From Planktosalinus sp963975935 (GTDB lineage: Bacteria > Bacteroidota > Bacteroidia > Flavobacteriales > Flavobacteriaceae), in the NCBI GenBank assembly GCA_963975935.1, contig CAXBIQ010000008.1, positions 1 to 64,000 of the forward strand: 64,000 nt of DNA, read 5' to 3'. Each line of letters opens with the position of its first letter. The stretch's first letter is position 1. Positions 27,128 through 34,981 of this stretch are shown here, in pieces. The position numbers were made by a program, and so were the translations under genes. A model generated the notes under the pieces. The model worked only from the letters and a program-made list of their open reading frames with translations. It had not been told where the DNA came from and did not search any database.

Positions 27128-27727
27128 ATGTCACCCCTTATGAAGCAATTGTTACTTGTTTGTTTATCTGCTTTGCTCCTGACATCTTGCGGTGCTTCTA
27201 AGAAAAAGTACGACTCCAAAATTGTGCTTGACCCTTCTACACGCAGCATTCCTAAAGAGACCGTAAAACGCACTTCAACACCCAAAAAAGAAGCAGTTGT
27301 AAATTACAATGAAACCGAAGTTACTACAGACAAACCCGTGGATTTAAAAATCCATAACATTATTGATATTGCCCGTTCTTTTCACGGCACACCTTACAAG
27401 TTTGGCGGTACAACTTCCAAAGGCATGGATTGCTCCGGCCTAATTTTTACTGCGTTTAAGGAAGAAGACATTCTCCTGCCACGCATTTCACGGGATATTG
27501 CTACAAAAGGAAAAAAAATAAACCTCAACGATGTAAGTAAAGGCGATCTGGTTTTTTTTAAAACAGACCGAAAGCGGAATATCATCAATCATGTGGGTCT
27601 TGTTGTAGATGTGTTTCCCGGAAAAATTCTTTTTATCCATTCTTCCACCTCACAGGGAGTAATTGTATCATCCCTTGATGAGTCATACTGGAACCAGGCG
27701 TTTGTTGAAGCCCGAAGGGTTTTGTGA
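27128..27727 (+). CDS. C40 family (NlpC/P60) peptidase lipoprotein
   Basis: The 199-residue protein has a lipoprotein signal (LLLTSC, Cys21), a Lys/Thr-rich linker and an NlpC/P60 domain (about 75-199) with the catalytic Cys in MDCSGL (Cys102) and His in NHVGLV (His155). Such enzymes cleave stem-peptide bonds in peptidoglycan in the periplasm. It follows lpxB by 2 bases, so the two are probably co-transcribed. An alternative start at the fifth codon would not change the signal. Confidence 0.92.
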   Translation: MSPLMKQLLLVCLSALLLTSCGASKKKYDSKIVLDPSTRSIPKETVKRTSTPKKEAVVNYNETEVTTDKPVDLKIHNIIDIARSFHGTPYKFGGTTSKGMDCSGLIFTAFKEEDILLPRISRDIATKGKKINLNDVSKGDLVFFKTDRKRNIINHVGLVVDVFPGKILFIHSSTSQGVIVSSLDESYWNQAFVEARRVL

Positions 27728-27767
27728 TTTTATTTTAAATTTTTCTCCCTCATATAGTTTTTTTTAT

Positions 27768-27775
27768 TAGATTTG
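27768..27775 (+). promoter_or_regulatory. -7 promoter element of the phhA leader
   Basis: TAGATTTG matches TAnnTTTG. Transcription would begin about 10 bases before the leader-peptide ATG, giving a leader RNA of roughly 135 bases up to the terminator. The -33 region is only T-rich. Confidence 0.55.
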
Positions 27776-27790
27776 GATTTTACAAGCACA

Positions 27791-27853
27791 ATGAAAAACT
27801 TAAACAATACTTATTATTACTATCCAATTCTTACGAGAAGAATCGGACAGTGA
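27791..27853 (+). CDS. Tyrosine-rich leader peptide of phhA (attenuation)
   Basis: This is a 20-codon frame, M-K-N-L-N-N-T then four consecutive Tyr codons (TAT TAT TAC TAT, 27812-27823), then P-I-L-T-R-R-I-G-Q and TGA. It lies between a promoter element and a strong terminator, directly upstream of phenylalanine hydroxylase, whose product is tyrosine. Clustered codons for the pathway product are the hallmark of ribosome-mediated attenuation leaders such as those of trp, his and phe operons. The peptide itself is not expected to have a function. No experimental evidence is available to me. Confidence 0.8.
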   Translation: MKNLNNTYYYYPILTRRIGQ

Positions 27854-27917
27854 TGTATTGTTGATAAATAAATACGTTAACCTAAAATCCCGGTTCTGTT
27901 AGAGCCGGGATTTTTTT
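27824..27917 (+). promoter_or_regulatory. Ribosome-mediated tyrosine attenuator upstream of phhA
   Basis: Four segments can pair in the classical way. Segment 1 (27824-27832, CCAATTCTT) pairs with segment 2 (27838-27846, AAGAATCGG) with one mismatch. Segment 2 (AGAATCGG) pairs with segment 3 (27890-27897, CCGGTTCT) over 8 bp including one G-U. Segment 3 pairs with segment 4 in the terminator (AAATCCCGGTTCT / AGAGCCGGGATTT, 13 bp, loop GTT, then T run). A ribosome stalled at the Tyr codons covers segment 1, freeing 2 to pair with 3 and letting transcription reach phhA. A ribosome reaching the stop codon covers 2, so the terminator forms. The pairings are seen; the mechanism is inferred. Confidence 0.78.
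27885..27917 (+). terminator. Attenuator terminator hairpin
   Basis: A 13-bp stem containing one G-T pair, with loop GTT, is followed by a run of seven T residues, four of them beyond the stem. It ends the leader RNA 20 bases before the phhA start codon, so phhA can be expressed only by read-through. Confidence 0.9.
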
Positions 27918-27937
27918 ATGCCTAAAAATGAAATGCT

Positions 27938-28672
27938 ATGATACAAAACATGAACGCTTACACCGCCGAAGACCGAAAAGTGTGGAAACTGCTTTTTGAT
28001 CGCCAAACTCAAAACTTAAAAATCAAAGGCTCCAAAGACTATTTGGATTCCTTAACATTAATGGAGCCTGTTTTAAACGGAAACGACATCCCTGAGTTTA
28101 AAAAAATGAATTCGTGGTTTGAATCAAAAACAGGCTGGAAAATAGAAGTCGTTCCTGGATTGATTCCTGTGGAGGATTTTTTTGAACTGCTTTCGCAAAA
28201 GCGGTTTTGTTCTTCCACCTGGTTGCGCAGTCTGAAAAACCTGGACTATCTGGAGGAGCCTGATATGTTTCACGACACCTTTGGGCACATTCCCTTATTG
28301 GCCAATCCTGTTTTTTCAGAATTTGTCTATGAGTTTGGAAAACTGGGCAAGGAATTCATCAACGATACCGAAAAGCTGGTTCAGTTGCAACGTCTCTACT
28401 GGTTTACTATAGAGTTTGGTGTAATTAAAGAAAACGGAATCATAAAATCGTATGGAGCCGGTATTATTTCGTCTTTTGGCGAAACCAATCAGATTTTCAA
28501 TCAGGAAGCCAACTTTTTCCCATTTGACATTCACACCATTTTAAACAAACCCTTTAGAACTGATGTGATGCAGGAAGACTATTTTGTGATTGAATCACTG
28601 GAACAGTTGTACAACTCTCTTGAAGTTGTAAAAAAGTTGTTATGCAGCCCTGTTACAGCCATTGACATTTAA
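27938..28672 (+). CDS. phhA: Phenylalanine 4-monooxygenase
   Basis: The 244-residue biopterin-dependent aromatic amino acid hydroxylase has the iron ligands His112 and His117 in FHDTFGHIP and Glu159 in WFTIEFG. It converts phenylalanine to tyrosine with tetrahydropterin and O2 in the cytosol. It lacks the regulatory ACT domain of animal enzymes, as usual for bacteria. The start at 27938 follows the attenuator by 20 bases; a second Met four codons on is possible. Control by a Tyr-codon leader implies that it serves tyrosine supply here rather than only phenylalanine breakdown. The 3' end overlaps the convergent transporter gene by 4 bases. Confidence 0.95.
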   Translation: MIQNMNAYTAEDRKVWKLLFDRQTQNLKIKGSKDYLDSLTLMEPVLNGNDIPEFKKMNSWFESKTGWKIEVVPGLIPVEDFFELLSQKRFCSSTWLRSLKNLDYLEEPDMFHDTFGHIPLLANPVFSEFVYEFGKLGKEFINDTEKLVQLQRLYWFTIEFGVIKENGIIKSYGAGIISSFGETNQIFNQEANFFPFDIHTILNKPFRTDVMQEDYFVIESLEQLYNSLEVVKKLLCSPVTAIDI

Positions 28673-29535
28673 CCGGTTTTTGGTTTTCGGGTGCCTATGT
28701 AAATCATGAGCAACACCGCGGGAAACATAATAATGCTGTAAATCGCCGAAGGTATGGTCATCACCGAGTTCTGGAGAATTCCTGCTGCAATGGCAATGCC
28801 CAGCGTGCCGTTTACTATGCCCACCTCAACGCCCACGGCTATGGCCCGGGCCTTGTTTTTGGTGATGGCTTTGGTGATGTAATAACCCGAAAGCATCCCG
28901 AGAAGGTTTAACAGTAAAGAAAGCGGACCGGCTTTGATGAAAAATTCGACAAGATTTGCCCGTTCTTTAATCAGCACGGCAGCAATAATCAGCACTAAAA
29001 AAACCGCCGAAAGTATTTTCACCGGACGTTCTGCTTTGTGAGAAAGTTTCGGATATTTGCTGTGAATAACCATGCCCACACACACCGGAACAATGGTAAT
29101 CACCAGTATCTGACCAATGGTTTTAAAAAACGGAAGTTCGATTACCTGACTTTCCCCCATAAACTGCAACATTCCAAAATCAACCAGAATGGGAATTGTA
29201 AAAACCGTGATGACACTTGCAATGGCGGTTAAGGTAATGGAGAGTGCCACATCCCCTTTGGCCAGGTGCGTGATGAGATTGGTGGTAGCCCCACCGGGAC
29301 ACGCAGCCAGCAACACAAAACCCACCGCCAGCTCAGGTTGTAACGGAATTAGATACAACAGTCCAAATGTCAATGCCGGTATAAAAAGTAGTTTTAAAAA
29401 CAGTCCCACCCCCACTGCTTTGGGAAACAAAATCACATTCCTGAAATCTTTGGGTTTTAGCGTCAACCCCATCCCCAGCATAATGATAAAAAGTGCTAAT
29501 GGTAAAAAGAACTGGGTGAGGAGGTTTGATTCCAT
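28669..29535 (-). CDS. Bile acid:sodium symporter (BASS) family transporter
   Basis: The 288-residue membrane protein has about nine or ten helices and the BASS signature AACPGGATTNLITHLAKGDV together with GIVNGTLGIAIAAGIL. Members of this family carry organic anions (bile acids, pyruvate, pantoate and others) with Na+. The substrate here cannot be told from sequence. It is convergent with phhA. Confidence 0.88.
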   Translation of the reverse strand: MESNLLTQFFLPLALFIIMLGMGLTLKPKDFRNVILFPKAVGVGLFLKLLFIPALTFGLLYLIPLQPELAVGFVLLAACPGGATTNLITHLAKGDVALSITLTAIASVITVFTIPILVDFGMLQFMGESQVIELPFFKTIGQILVITIVPVCVGMVIHSKYPKLSHKAERPVKILSAVFLVLIIAAVLIKERANLVEFFIKAGPLSLLLNLLGMLSGYYITKAITKNKARAIAVGVEVGIVNGTLGIAIAAGILQNSVMTIPSAIYSIIMFPAVLLMIYIGTRKPKTG

Positions 29536-29574
29536 GGGGGATTAATTTTTTTTATTACGGTATTGCACCATTTT

Positions 29575-30033
29575 TTACTTATTCATTTCAATTATTAGTA
29601 TCATTAAGCCTATAATAGTAAAAATAGGAAGAAGTAATTGAGCAAAACTGAAAAGGAAATCAGTCCACATAATTTTTCTGGTTCTTGGATATTTTGTCCA
29701 AAGCCCTCCAATTGGAGTACCTCCGATAGTGCTCGATACTGACGTAATATATGGATCCGTTCCTTTCCAAGTTCTAAACAGTTTCTTTAACAAATAGAAG
29801 TAACCAAGATAAATGCTAGAAATTGACATCAGCAAGATTGTCATTCCTTTGTCAATATTCAAAATATTTGTCAGTTCAAGCAGAACCCCAATTGAAAAGG
29901 AAACTATGGATGCTATTAAGCATTTCTTGAAAATTTTTGGATTTCTTAAATCGTCTGATATGGTAAATGTTATTAACCCGACTAAAAATGAATATCCAAA
30001 AACACAATATTTTAATATTTCAATTCCGTTCAT
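29575..30033 (-). CDS. Membrane protein of unknown function
   Basis: The 152-residue protein has four predicted helices (about 8-24, 37-54, 63-85 and 126-148) and a soluble loop around 88-122 with TSVSSTIGGTPIGGLWTKYP. I recognise no family. Its ATG overlaps the stop of an upstream 54-residue membrane protein gene (ATGA), so the two are probably co-translated. The pair is clearly richer in A+T, with ATA and AGA codons, than the flanking housekeeping genes, which may reflect acquisition. Confidence 0.65.
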   Translation of the reverse strand: MNGIEILKYCVFGYSFLVGLITFTISDDLRNPKIFKKCLIASIVSFSIGVLLELTNILNIDKGMTILLMSISSIYLGYFYLLKKLFRTWKGTDPYITSVSSTIGGTPIGGLWTKYPRTRKIMWTDFLFSFAQLLLPIFTIIGLMILIIEMNK

Positions 30034-30194
30034 TTGTTAAATTTCCTTTCGGAAAATTGTCCTAAGTAATAGGCAATTAAAATCGGGATTAATGCGTAAG
30101 TCATATATATTTCTAAAATATCGTAATATGATATAATCATCAATATCATAATTGATATTACTATAAAAAATACATCAAATATTCTTTTTTTCAT
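30030..30194 (-). CDS. Very small membrane protein (54 residues)
   Basis: A 54-codon frame starts at an ATG (MKKRIFDVFFIVISIMILMI), contains two hydrophobic segments (about 7-23 and 29-45) and ends FSERKFNK with a TGA overlapping the ATG of the next gene in ATGA form. The overlap and the clean hydrophobic pattern argue that it is real, although the segment is strongly AT-rich. I do not recognise a family. It was found by direct reading of the gap. Confidence 0.6.
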   Translation of the reverse strand: MKKRIFDVFFIVISIMILMIISYYDILEIYMTYALIPILIAYYLGQFSERKFNK

Positions 30195-30243
30195 ACTTAA
30201 TATAGTTTGATTTTGAGCTCGTCACATAATAAGTATAAAAGAA

Positions 30244-32148
30244 CTAAAGTGTCTCCCGCAACCATCTAAAAAACTCCCGCTGCCAGACCATCCCGTTTTG
30301 CGGGGAGAGGATCCAGTGGTTATCTTCCGGGAAAAGCACAAAACGGCTTTTTATGCCTCTTAGCTGTAATGCCTGAAAAGCTTCTTGGCTTTGACCTACC
30401 GGCACGCGGTAATCTTTTGCGCCCTGGATAATCAACATGGGTGTATTCCATTTATCGACATTGGTAATGGGATTGAATTCTGCATAGGTTTTTTGAGCTG
30501 CTTTATTATCCTTGTCCCAGTAAGGTCCGCCCATGTCCCAATTGACAAAGAAGAGTTCTTCAGTAGTGCCATACATACTTTCCAAATTGAACACACCGGC
30601 ATGCGAAATAAAAGTTTTAAAACGGTTGTTGTGCATTCCGGCAAGATAAAAGGCAGAATAGCCCCCAAAGCTTGCTCCCACGGCACCAACCCTGAGGTTA
30701 TCCACATAAGGTTCTTTGCACATCGCATCAATGGCCGAGAGGTAGTCGTCCATGGCCTGTCCTCCCCAGTCCTTGCTTATCTGCTCGTTCCATTCAATTC
30801 CGTGGCCCGGCATTCCCCGACGGTTGGGTGCCACAACGATGTATCCTTGCGCTGCCATCACCTGAAAGTTCCATCGGAACGAATAGAATTGTGTAAGCGC
30901 TCCTTGCGGTCCTCCCTGAAGGTACAAAAGGGTTGGGTACTTTTTTGTTGCATCAAAATTGGGCGGATAAATGACCCAGACAAGCATATCTTTTCCGTCT
31001 GTAGTCTTGACAAATTTCCGTTCAGCAGTGCTTAAATCGATACTGTCATACAACGCAGTATTGATATTGGTGAGTTGTTGCCAATCCTTCTTTTTTAAAT
31101 CATATGAAAAAATCTCGGCAGCGTGGTTAAAATCGGTTCGGGTGAGGATGATTTTGTCCTTGGAAAAACCAACGATACCGGTAATATCATAATCGCCTCT
31201 CGTCACCTGATTAATGGTTACCGCCACCTTTGTCAAACCGGGAAAGTTTACTTCAAAAAGTTGAATTGTGCCGTTTGTGGGCGCCGTAAAATAGATTTTC
31301 TTACCACCGGGATGCCACTTGAAAGCATTTACAGTATTGTCCCACTTTCCGGTAAGGTTGATGTTTGTGCCTTTATGCTTTACGATAATATCGTTCTTAT
31401 CAGACTCATAACCCTCGCGCTTCATTTGCAGCCAGGTCAAATCGCCGTCAGGAGAAAAAGCAGGGTATTTATCATAGCCGGGATTGCCTTGCGTGAGGTT
31501 TTTGGTTTGCCCTGTGTTCAGGTCATATTCATAAAGATCAGAATTGGTGCTTTTTGCATACTCGGTACCGGTAAGTTTTTTGCTTACGTAAATAATTTTT
31601 GTGCCGTCAGGATTCCAGATGTAATCAGACTCACCTCCAAAAGGTTTCATAGGCGTGTGGTGTGGCTCGTCTTTCATGATATCAACACCTTCAGCCCCCT
31701 CTTTGTCTTCTTTATAAAAAACGTGATTGAAATCGCCTTCATTATAAGTATCCCAGTGGCGGTAGTCAAGCGCATCATAAATCAAGGCGTTTGCATCTTC
31801 CATTTCAGGATAGTAATCCTTCCCCAGAACGTCTTCAACTTTCACGGCTTTGTGATAGAGAATATACCTGCCATCCGGCGAAAGTTTCTCATCTCTTAAA
31901 AGCGATTTGTGGTCTTCTACTTCAGTCGCCTCACCCCCCAAAATCGGAACGGAATACACTTTACTGTTAAAGTCATTGTTTTCAACCGAAGGTGTTGAGA
32001 CACGATATACCACCTGATTGCCATCTTTTGAAATCCCCAATGCAGATACCCTGCCCAGTTCCCAGAGCTTTTCAGGGGTCATTACATTTTGAGAGAAAAG
32101 GGTTAATGTGGTTAAAAACAGAAAGGAAAGACTGATAATTTTTTTCAT
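30244..32148 (-). CDS. S9 family peptidase (acyl-peptide hydrolase / DPP5-like), secreted
   Basis: The 634-residue protein has a signal peptide (MKKIISLSFLFLTTLTLFSQ), a beta-propeller with repeated WD40-like/PD40 strands (SPDGRYILY, NPDGTKIIYVSKK, SPDGDLTWLQ), and a C-terminal alpha/beta hydrolase domain with the nucleophile GASFGGYSAFY, a PMLIIQGAKDYRVP aspartate segment and the terminal histidine in PEDNHWI. It should cleave dipeptides or acyl-peptides in the periplasm. An upstream Met would add 10 residues before the signal and was not used. Confidence 0.92.
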   Translation of the reverse strand: MKKIISLSFLFLTTLTLFSQNVMTPEKLWELGRVSALGISKDGNQVVYRVSTPSVENNDFNSKVYSVPILGGEATEVEDHKSLLRDEKLSPDGRYILYHKAVKVEDVLGKDYYPEMEDANALIYDALDYRHWDTYNEGDFNHVFYKEDKEGAEGVDIMKDEPHHTPMKPFGGESDYIWNPDGTKIIYVSKKLTGTEYAKSTNSDLYEYDLNTGQTKNLTQGNPGYDKYPAFSPDGDLTWLQMKREGYESDKNDIIVKHKGTNINLTGKWDNTVNAFKWHPGGKKIYFTAPTNGTIQLFEVNFPGLTKVAVTINQVTRGDYDITGIVGFSKDKIILTRTDFNHAAEIFSYDLKKKDWQQLTNINTALYDSIDLSTAERKFVKTTDGKDMLVWVIYPPNFDATKKYPTLLYLQGGPQGALTQFYSFRWNFQVMAAQGYIVVAPNRRGMPGHGIEWNEQISKDWGGQAMDDYLSAIDAMCKEPYVDNLRVGAVGASFGGYSAFYLAGMHNNRFKTFISHAGVFNLESMYGTTEELFFVNWDMGGPYWDKDNKAAQKTYAEFNPITNVDKWNTPMLIIQGAKDYRVPVGQSQEAFQALQLRGIKSRFVLFPEDNHWILSPQNGMVWQREFFRWLRETL

Positions 32149-32187
32149 CGAAATTTTTTTTACGTGGATTTTTGTCAACGGCTTAAA

Positions 32188-32216
32188 AATACTAAAATAA
32201 TTATTATTTTAGTATT
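32188..32216. promoter_or_regulatory. Perfect 13-bp inverted repeat between divergent genes
   Basis: AATACTAAAATAA and TTATTTTAGTATT flank a TTA loop and pair perfectly. It lies between the S9 peptidase (minus) and comEC (plus) starts, about 40 and 77 bases from each. Each arm contains TATTTTAG, close to the -7 consensus TAnnTTTG, so it may hold back-to-back promoters or an operator. There is no T run, so it is a poor terminator. Confidence 0.4.
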
Positions 32217-32292
32217 AATAATTTTAAAGACTCCCCCTTTTATACGTCTTGTTTTAAAGTAATTGCCGCTTTTTATGAAATAATTTCATGTC

Positions 32293-34320
32293 ATGCGGCT
32301 GATAAACGTTACAGCTTTTAAGATTACTTTGGTTTTTCTGGGAGGAATTCTTAGCAGCCATTATTTTGGGTTTACAAAAACGCTTCTACTGTATGCTCTC
32401 TTTTTTTCTTCAATCTTGTTTATAATCGTATGGTTCAGAGCAGCTAAGCAACTCTTTCAGGATCCGCTGTTTGGTGTTATGGGGTATGTATTACTTTTTA
32501 TACTGGGTGCCTGGGTGTATCATATTCATCAGCCTATTAATCACAAAAGCCATTATACTAATTATTATGAGCCAAAAGAAGAATCTTATTTCCAATTGCG
32601 CATCAAAGAAACATTAAAGCCCGATCTCTACAACCATAAACATGTCGCCGAAATCATTGCCATTGATGAAACACGCGTGAGTGGTGATGTCCTTATGCTC
32701 ATAAGAAAGGATACAGTCACGACGGATCTTCAGGTTGATGATGTAATGTTGATCAAAACAAACCTATATGAACCTCCACAACCCAAAAATCCGCATCAAT
32801 TTGACTATGCTTCTTATTTAAAACGGCAAGGTATTTATCATCAAATACAGGTATCTCCCTTTGAAATTAAATATCAAAAGAAAGGCAGCGCAAGTTTAAA
32901 AGGCCACGCCAATAAAGTGAGGAGTTATATTAATGAAAAACTAAAAGAAAACAACTTCAACACAACAACATTGTCCCTAATCAATGCTTTGTTATTGGGT
33001 CAGCGACAGCAATTATCAAAGGAAGTTTACGAGGATTTTGCTGCTGCCGGTGCCGTTCACATCCTTGCGGTTTCAGGGCTGCATGTGGGTATTATTATGC
33101 TGATTCTGCAGTTTGCATTTAAACCTGTGGAACGATTGCGAAAAGGAAAACGTCTCAAAATTATCTGTGTTGTGGTTTGTTTATGGATTTTTGCTGTTAT
33201 TGCCGGATTATCACCTTCGGTTTTAAGAGCGGTAACGATGTTCTCATTCCTGGCCTATGCCATGGAGTCAAAGAGGGAAACCAGCACTTTTAATACCCTG
33301 CTTGCTTCTGCTTTTTTACTGCTGACAATTGATCCCAAACTGATTTTTCACATTGGGTTTCAGATGAGTTATCTGGCTGTTTTTGCAATTGTTTGGATTT
33401 GTCCTATGATCCAAAAATACTATCGTCCCAAAACAATTATCGACCGAAAAGTTTGGGAAACGCTTACCGTTACGTTTGCTGCACAACTGGGCGTTGCTGT
33501 ATTGAGCATCTATTATTTCCATCATTTTCCGGGGCTATTTTTTATAACGAATGTTGTTATCCTTCCGTTCCTGGGATTAATACTGGGAGGCGGTATTTTG
33601 GTAATTGCTTTATCTTCGCTAAATGTCTTACCTTCCTTTTTGCATCAAGCTTATTCTTATTTATTGGAAAAGCTTATAGCATTTATCAGCTGGGTAGCCC
33701 GTCAGGACCGGTATTATTTTGATGAAATTTCACTAAACACATTGCAGGTTATCTCTTTGTATTTCTTTTTAGTAACCCTTATTTTGGTTTTCCAAAAATA
33801 TAAATACTCACATGTTTTTGCTCTCTTTATTTCCGTAATATGCTTGCAAGGGGTTTATTTTTGGAATAAAGTTCACACTGCCTCACAGGAACTGGTTGTG
33901 TTTCACAAAAGCCGTCATACGGTCATTGGCTTTAAAAAAGCCCGGAACCTAAACCTTTATTCCAATACTTTACAAAAAGATTTTAAGAAAGAAGGCTTTG
34001 TCAAAAACTATAAAGTGGGGGCACATATCAAAAATGTCAGTCTCGATAAGCTCCCCTTCTATTTTGGGTTTGAATCGGAAAGAATTTTCATTACAGACAG
34101 CACCAGTGTTTTTCCCACAAGTGTTAAAGTTGATGTTCTTATACTATCAGAAAGTCCCAGATTTCATCTCGACAGGGTCCTTGATTCCTTAAAGCCTTCC
34201 CTTGTCATAGCAGATGGCAACAATTATACTTCATATGTAAAACGGTGGCGGGAAACCTGCAATAAAAGAGAACTCCCTTTCCACCATACCGGTACAAAGG
34301 GAGCTTTTGTCTTAAAATAA
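32293..34320 (+). CDS. comEC: ComEC/Rec2 family DNA-uptake channel protein
   Basis: The 675-residue protein has N-terminal membrane helices, an OB-like DUF4131 region (about 95-200) and the Competence domain with the signature VHILAVSGLHVGIIML (about 255-270) and many helices to about 505. The C-terminal ~150 residues are soluble. The long metallo-beta-lactamase domain of Bacillus ComEC is absent or reduced to this remnant, as in other Bacteroidota members. It would form the inner-membrane channel for single-stranded DNA uptake. No other competence genes are adjacent. Confidence 0.92.
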   Translation: MRLINVTAFKITLVFLGGILSSHYFGFTKTLLLYALFFSSILFIIVWFRAAKQLFQDPLFGVMGYVLLFILGAWVYHIHQPINHKSHYTNYYEPKEESYFQLRIKETLKPDLYNHKHVAEIIAIDETRVSGDVLMLIRKDTVTTDLQVDDVMLIKTNLYEPPQPKNPHQFDYASYLKRQGIYHQIQVSPFEIKYQKKGSASLKGHANKVRSYINEKLKENNFNTTTLSLINALLLGQRQQLSKEVYEDFAAAGAVHILAVSGLHVGIIMLILQFAFKPVERLRKGKRLKIICVVVCLWIFAVIAGLSPSVLRAVTMFSFLAYAMESKRETSTFNTLLASAFLLLTIDPKLIFHIGFQMSYLAVFAIVWICPMIQKYYRPKTIIDRKVWETLTVTFAAQLGVAVLSIYYFHHFPGLFFITNVVILPFLGLILGGGILVIALSSLNVLPSFLHQAYSYLLEKLIAFISWVARQDRYYFDEISLNTLQVISLYFFLVTLILVFQKYKYSHVFALFISVICLQGVYFWNKVHTASQELVVFHKSRHTVIGFKKARNLNLYSNTLQKDFKKEGFVKNYKVGAHIKNVSLDKLPFYFGFESERIFITDSTSVFPTSVKVDVLILSESPRFHLDRVLDSLKPSLVIADGNNYTSYVKRWRETCNKRELPFHHTGTKGAFVLK

Positions 34321-34330
34321 AGGTGTCAGT

Positions 34331-34870
34331 CTATTGAAATGTGCCTTTAAAGTTTTCCTGATATTCATTCCACGCAGTGGTGGTTGTTAGTCTTTTATAA
34401 TCATCAGTTGCCATCATTTTGAGGAAGATTTCCAGTTGTTGTGGTGTTCTGTATCCTGCCACGGCCTGTATGAAGTTTCCTTTTTCGTCAAAATATGCCA
34501 GGCTAGGATAGCCTGTTACTTTGAGGGCGTGAGCAAAAAGGTGTGTTGCGTTTCTTCCTTTCCTGCCTTCCTGATATCTGGGATTTGTATAAGTAAAGCC
34601 ATTGTATGTAACTTCCTCAGTACCTTCAGCATTAAATTTAACCGCATAAAAATGCTTGTTGATATAATTTATCACATCCTTGTTTGTGAATGTATTTTTA
34701 TCAAGTAGTTTACAAGGCCCGCACCAGGTGGTATAAACATCGACAAATATTTTCTTGGGCTGTTTTTTTTGGGCTGCAAGTGCCTCATTCATTGAGATCC
34801 ATTTAATTTCCTGTCCTGTGCTTACAAAAGATGTAATCAAAAAAACAGCGGTAAGTATCAAAGATTTCAT
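34331..34870 (-). CDS. Secreted thioredoxin-like protein
   Basis: The 179-residue protein has a signal peptide (about 1-19) and a thioredoxin fold with the active site TTWCGPCKLLDK (Cys50 and Cys53) and a TGYPSLAYFD segment (cis-Pro). It should act as a periplasmic thiol-disulfide oxidoreductase. It is convergent with comEC, with only 10 bases between the stop codons. Confidence 0.9.
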   Translation of the reverse strand: MKSLILTAVFLITSFVSTGQEIKWISMNEALAAQKKQPKKIFVDVYTTWCGPCKLLDKNTFTNKDVINYINKHFYAVKFNAEGTEEVTYNGFTYTNPRYQEGRKGRNATHLFAHALKVTGYPSLAYFDEKGNFIQAVAGYRTPQQLEIFLKMMATDDYKRLTTTTAWNEYQENFKGTFQ

Positions 34871-34929
34871 AATAGTATGATTTTTTATTGCTTGGTCGTA
34901 ATTCCCTTACTTTCTTTACTCTTTAAGTC

Positions 34930-34961
34930 AAAAAGCGTTCCAAATATATGAAACGCTTTTT
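34930..34961 (-). terminator. Terminator after the peptide transporter gene
   Basis: AAAAAGCGTT and AACGCTTTTT form a 10-bp stem extended by one further C-G pair, with an AT-rich loop of about 10 bases and a TTTTT end when read on the minus strand. It lies about 20 bases after the stop codon of the POT-family transporter. Confidence 0.75.
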
Positions 34962-34981
34962 GAAGAAAAAAGTTGTATTTA

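Noticed and set aside
27728..27937. T-box or metabolite riboswitch before phhA
   Set aside because: No T-box motif or known aptamer pattern is visible, and the Tyr-codon leader with exclusive hairpins explains the region better.
32188..32216. Intrinsic terminator
   Set aside because: Perfect stem but AT-only, no T run, and placed between divergent start codons.
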